Source: Strigamia acuminata (Eukaryota > Arthropoda > Chilopoda > Geophilomorpha > Linotaeniidae). Taken from it: a stretch of DNA of 64,000 nucleotides. Shown one piece after another: positions 62,280 through 64,000 of the stretch (position 1 is its first letter; the number at the start of each line of letters is the position of its first letter). The notes below the pieces were generated by a model that was given only the letters and a program-made list of their open reading frames with translations, ran no database searches and had not been told where the DNA came from. The stretch lies in assembly GCA_949358305.1 (NCBI GenBank), contig OX442318.1, positions 5,628,501 through 5,692,500 of the forward strand, in the 5' to 3' direction. The position numbers were made by a program, and so were the translations under genes.

Positions 62280-63735
62280 TTAATATGATTGGTACAACAC
62301 AATAACATACGTCACCACAGTTCCTGGCATCTACAATCAGCAAAAAGAGACATTAGACTCCAGAAAGTGAAACACACTTAATTGTAGAGTGCATATGCGA
62401 TTTAAAAATTGCTAATTTTACAGATGATTACACAAATACACTTATGAAACTTACGCTGAGAAAACTTGAAGCCTTCAGCAAAAACAAGCCAGATGCATTT
62501 ATGCCTATGTGTGTGTTGACAAGTCGCTCACTTAAAAGCATATAATTAACATAATATTCCATCTACAAAATCGAAAAATGGTTGAATAAAATAACAATAG
62601 TTTTTTGCTATTATATTTCTTAAATTACCTGATCTGATGTATCGCTAAGCGCTGATTTTGCTACAGGAAAAGTAACCAACTTCACTCCTACTTGATGGGC
62701 CTATAATCACAGTTTCATTTAGAGTAATACCACTTCTTCTGATTGGTGTCTTACCTCATTATTTACAAGTGAAGCTGCTTTAAACAAACCAATAATCAAC
62801 CATAATTGTCTTAAGATATCAGTCGCAAATCCAACAACATACAACGATGAATCTGCCATGTATAAAGCTCTGAGGTCAAAACACAAGCCAAGTATAAATC
62901 CAAAAATCCAAACCACAATCAACGGAGACCAAACATCGCTCAATTCTTCGGTCACTTCGCACACAAGTTGATGCTGCCTGCGATATTCGGTTAAATCTAA
63001 CCCACTCAATTGATTCCCACTGGCTAAAATCTTCTCAAGATTCATATTCAAATGTTTAAAGCGATAGAACACCAAATGACACACGAAGTTGAAAAACCAG
63101 ACAGAAATACAGACAAATCCCATGGAAATCAACAGTGACAACGAGAGTTCAACAGCTAGTGATATTCGAGCAATGTACACATGTTCGTCCGCCAGATTAA
63201 TTCTCCAAAGGAATAAATTGGAATAGAAACGGATGCCGGCGTCGTCTTGCCTAAGAATCGCAGCGACTGTGCCTAACGACAGGATAACAACCATAGCAAA
63301 CAAACACACAGACGAAACTAATGAATAGCGCCACAGATGTCTCATGCATTCTGTGTTGCCCATTACGCAGGAAATTGAATCGTTTAGCAATTTGGTGATA
63401 GCAATTCTTCTCTTGCTCATTTGCCAAAGATTGAACACAGACAAGGAAATACCTGTTAAAAGTCCGGCGTAGTAACTCACTTTGGCTACTGTCGATTCAA
63501 GTATTATGGTGTGGATGAAGCAAGTAATGTAGTGGAGCAGAATGGTCAGTTGGATTAATGCAAATACAAAAAGAGTGGCGAGTTTTCTTGTCGATACTTT
63601 GCCATCCTTGCAAATTTCTATGCCAAATACGCCAAATGCATAACCCCAGAACGATTTTAACTTGTTTGTATAGTCGTTATGCGGATATTCGGGTTGTTGT
63701 TTGGTGAAATGACAATTTTCCAGAGACAAATGCAT
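62280..63735 (-). CDS. GrM: gustatory-receptor-type 7TM protein
   Basis: Intact on the minus strand, 403 aa. Exons 63735-62755, 62700-62629, 62562-62455 and 62330-62280 (MPGTVVTYVIVLYQSY). All donors are GT. Compared with GrL, the middle of exon 1 (MGNTECMRHLWRYSLVSSVCLFAMVV) is diverged while the two ends are nearly the same, which could reflect conversion or relaxed selection on the loop and TM3. Exon 2 has HQVGVKLVTF against HKIAVKLVTF. Confidence 0.9.
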
Positions 63736-64000
63736 GTTGTGATGCTGATTGGAGTCAAAACTTCTTCATTCTAAACGCTTTTTAACGCCAATTGCCTGCA
63801 GTTATTGTGGGAGGGGTCAGAATATTTTATGAACGAAAGAAGATGTGATATTAATTATGTCCCATCACTAATGCAGAACGAAATACTGATAAACAACACT
63901 TCTGACGTTAAAAGCATCGTTATGGGTGTGGGTGCAATTACTGTTCTAGTACGTAAGTTCATTACTAACTTGGTGTATACCAAAGCTATAAAAATTTTTG
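63736..64000 (-). promoter_or_regulatory. Upstream region of GrM
   Basis: Reverse copy of the family upstream sequence with the GTGTTGTTT motif near 63892-63905. No gene; the window ends here. Confidence 0.5.

Noticed and set aside
28840-63735. Receptors as odorant receptors (Or) rather than gustatory receptors
   Set aside because: The last exon ends TY-5x-Q, the GR signature, and lacks the typical Or C-terminal region.

Overview
This window comes from an arthropod, almost certainly an insect; I cannot fix the order. The evidence is an AT-rich, intron-containing tandem array of seven-transmembrane chemoreceptor genes whose last exon carries the insect gustatory-receptor (GR) signature TY-5x-Q, separated by three phase-0 introns, the ancestral 3' gene structure of the insect Gr/Or superfamily.

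Positions 1-28522 are dominated by two related but distinct Ty3/Gypsy LTR retrotransposons in the same orientation. Element 1 (1-13251) is cut by the left window edge inside its 5' LTR. Element 2 (13973-28522) is complete, with 1746-bp LTRs and an ACTA target duplication. Each carries gag, a pol read by a probable -1 ribosomal frameshift (A AAA AAC followed by a hairpin), and a third ORF after pol. That ORF encodes a basic/zinc-binding/acidic protein of about 500 aa that I do not recognise. It appears to have its own conserved internal promoter block and a roughly 600-bp intron. Both elements are primed by tRNA-Gln, the LTR copies look identical, and all ORFs are open, so both insertions look young. 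Element 1 landed in exon 1 of a dead Gr gene. Element 2 landed between that pseudogene and the next Gr.

Positions 28523-64000 hold the receptor cluster. I labelled the near-full copies GrA-GrM for this report (these are not published names). Eight look intact: GrB, F, G, H, J and K on plus, GrL and M on minus. Five are broken: GrA and GrC by one Trp-to-stop change each, GrD by a 19-bp deletion, GrE by a 31-bp net deletion, and GrI by a 77-bp MITE inserted in exon 1. At least six further gene fragments and several last-exon relics lie between them. Three subclades are visible: A-E (last exon begins MAAT/VAAT), F/G/J (MVGT), and H/I/K/L/M (MAGT/MPGT).

The spacers hold several families of small non-autonomous DNA transposons with readable target duplications (TA, TTAA, 8-bp hAT-like, 9-bp). 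In many cases paralogous spacers show the empty site directly. The whole is a birth-and-death chemoreceptor array under heavy transposon pressure. The most novel parts are the retrotransposons' third gene with its internal transcription unit, and the structured RNA modules in their LTRs.
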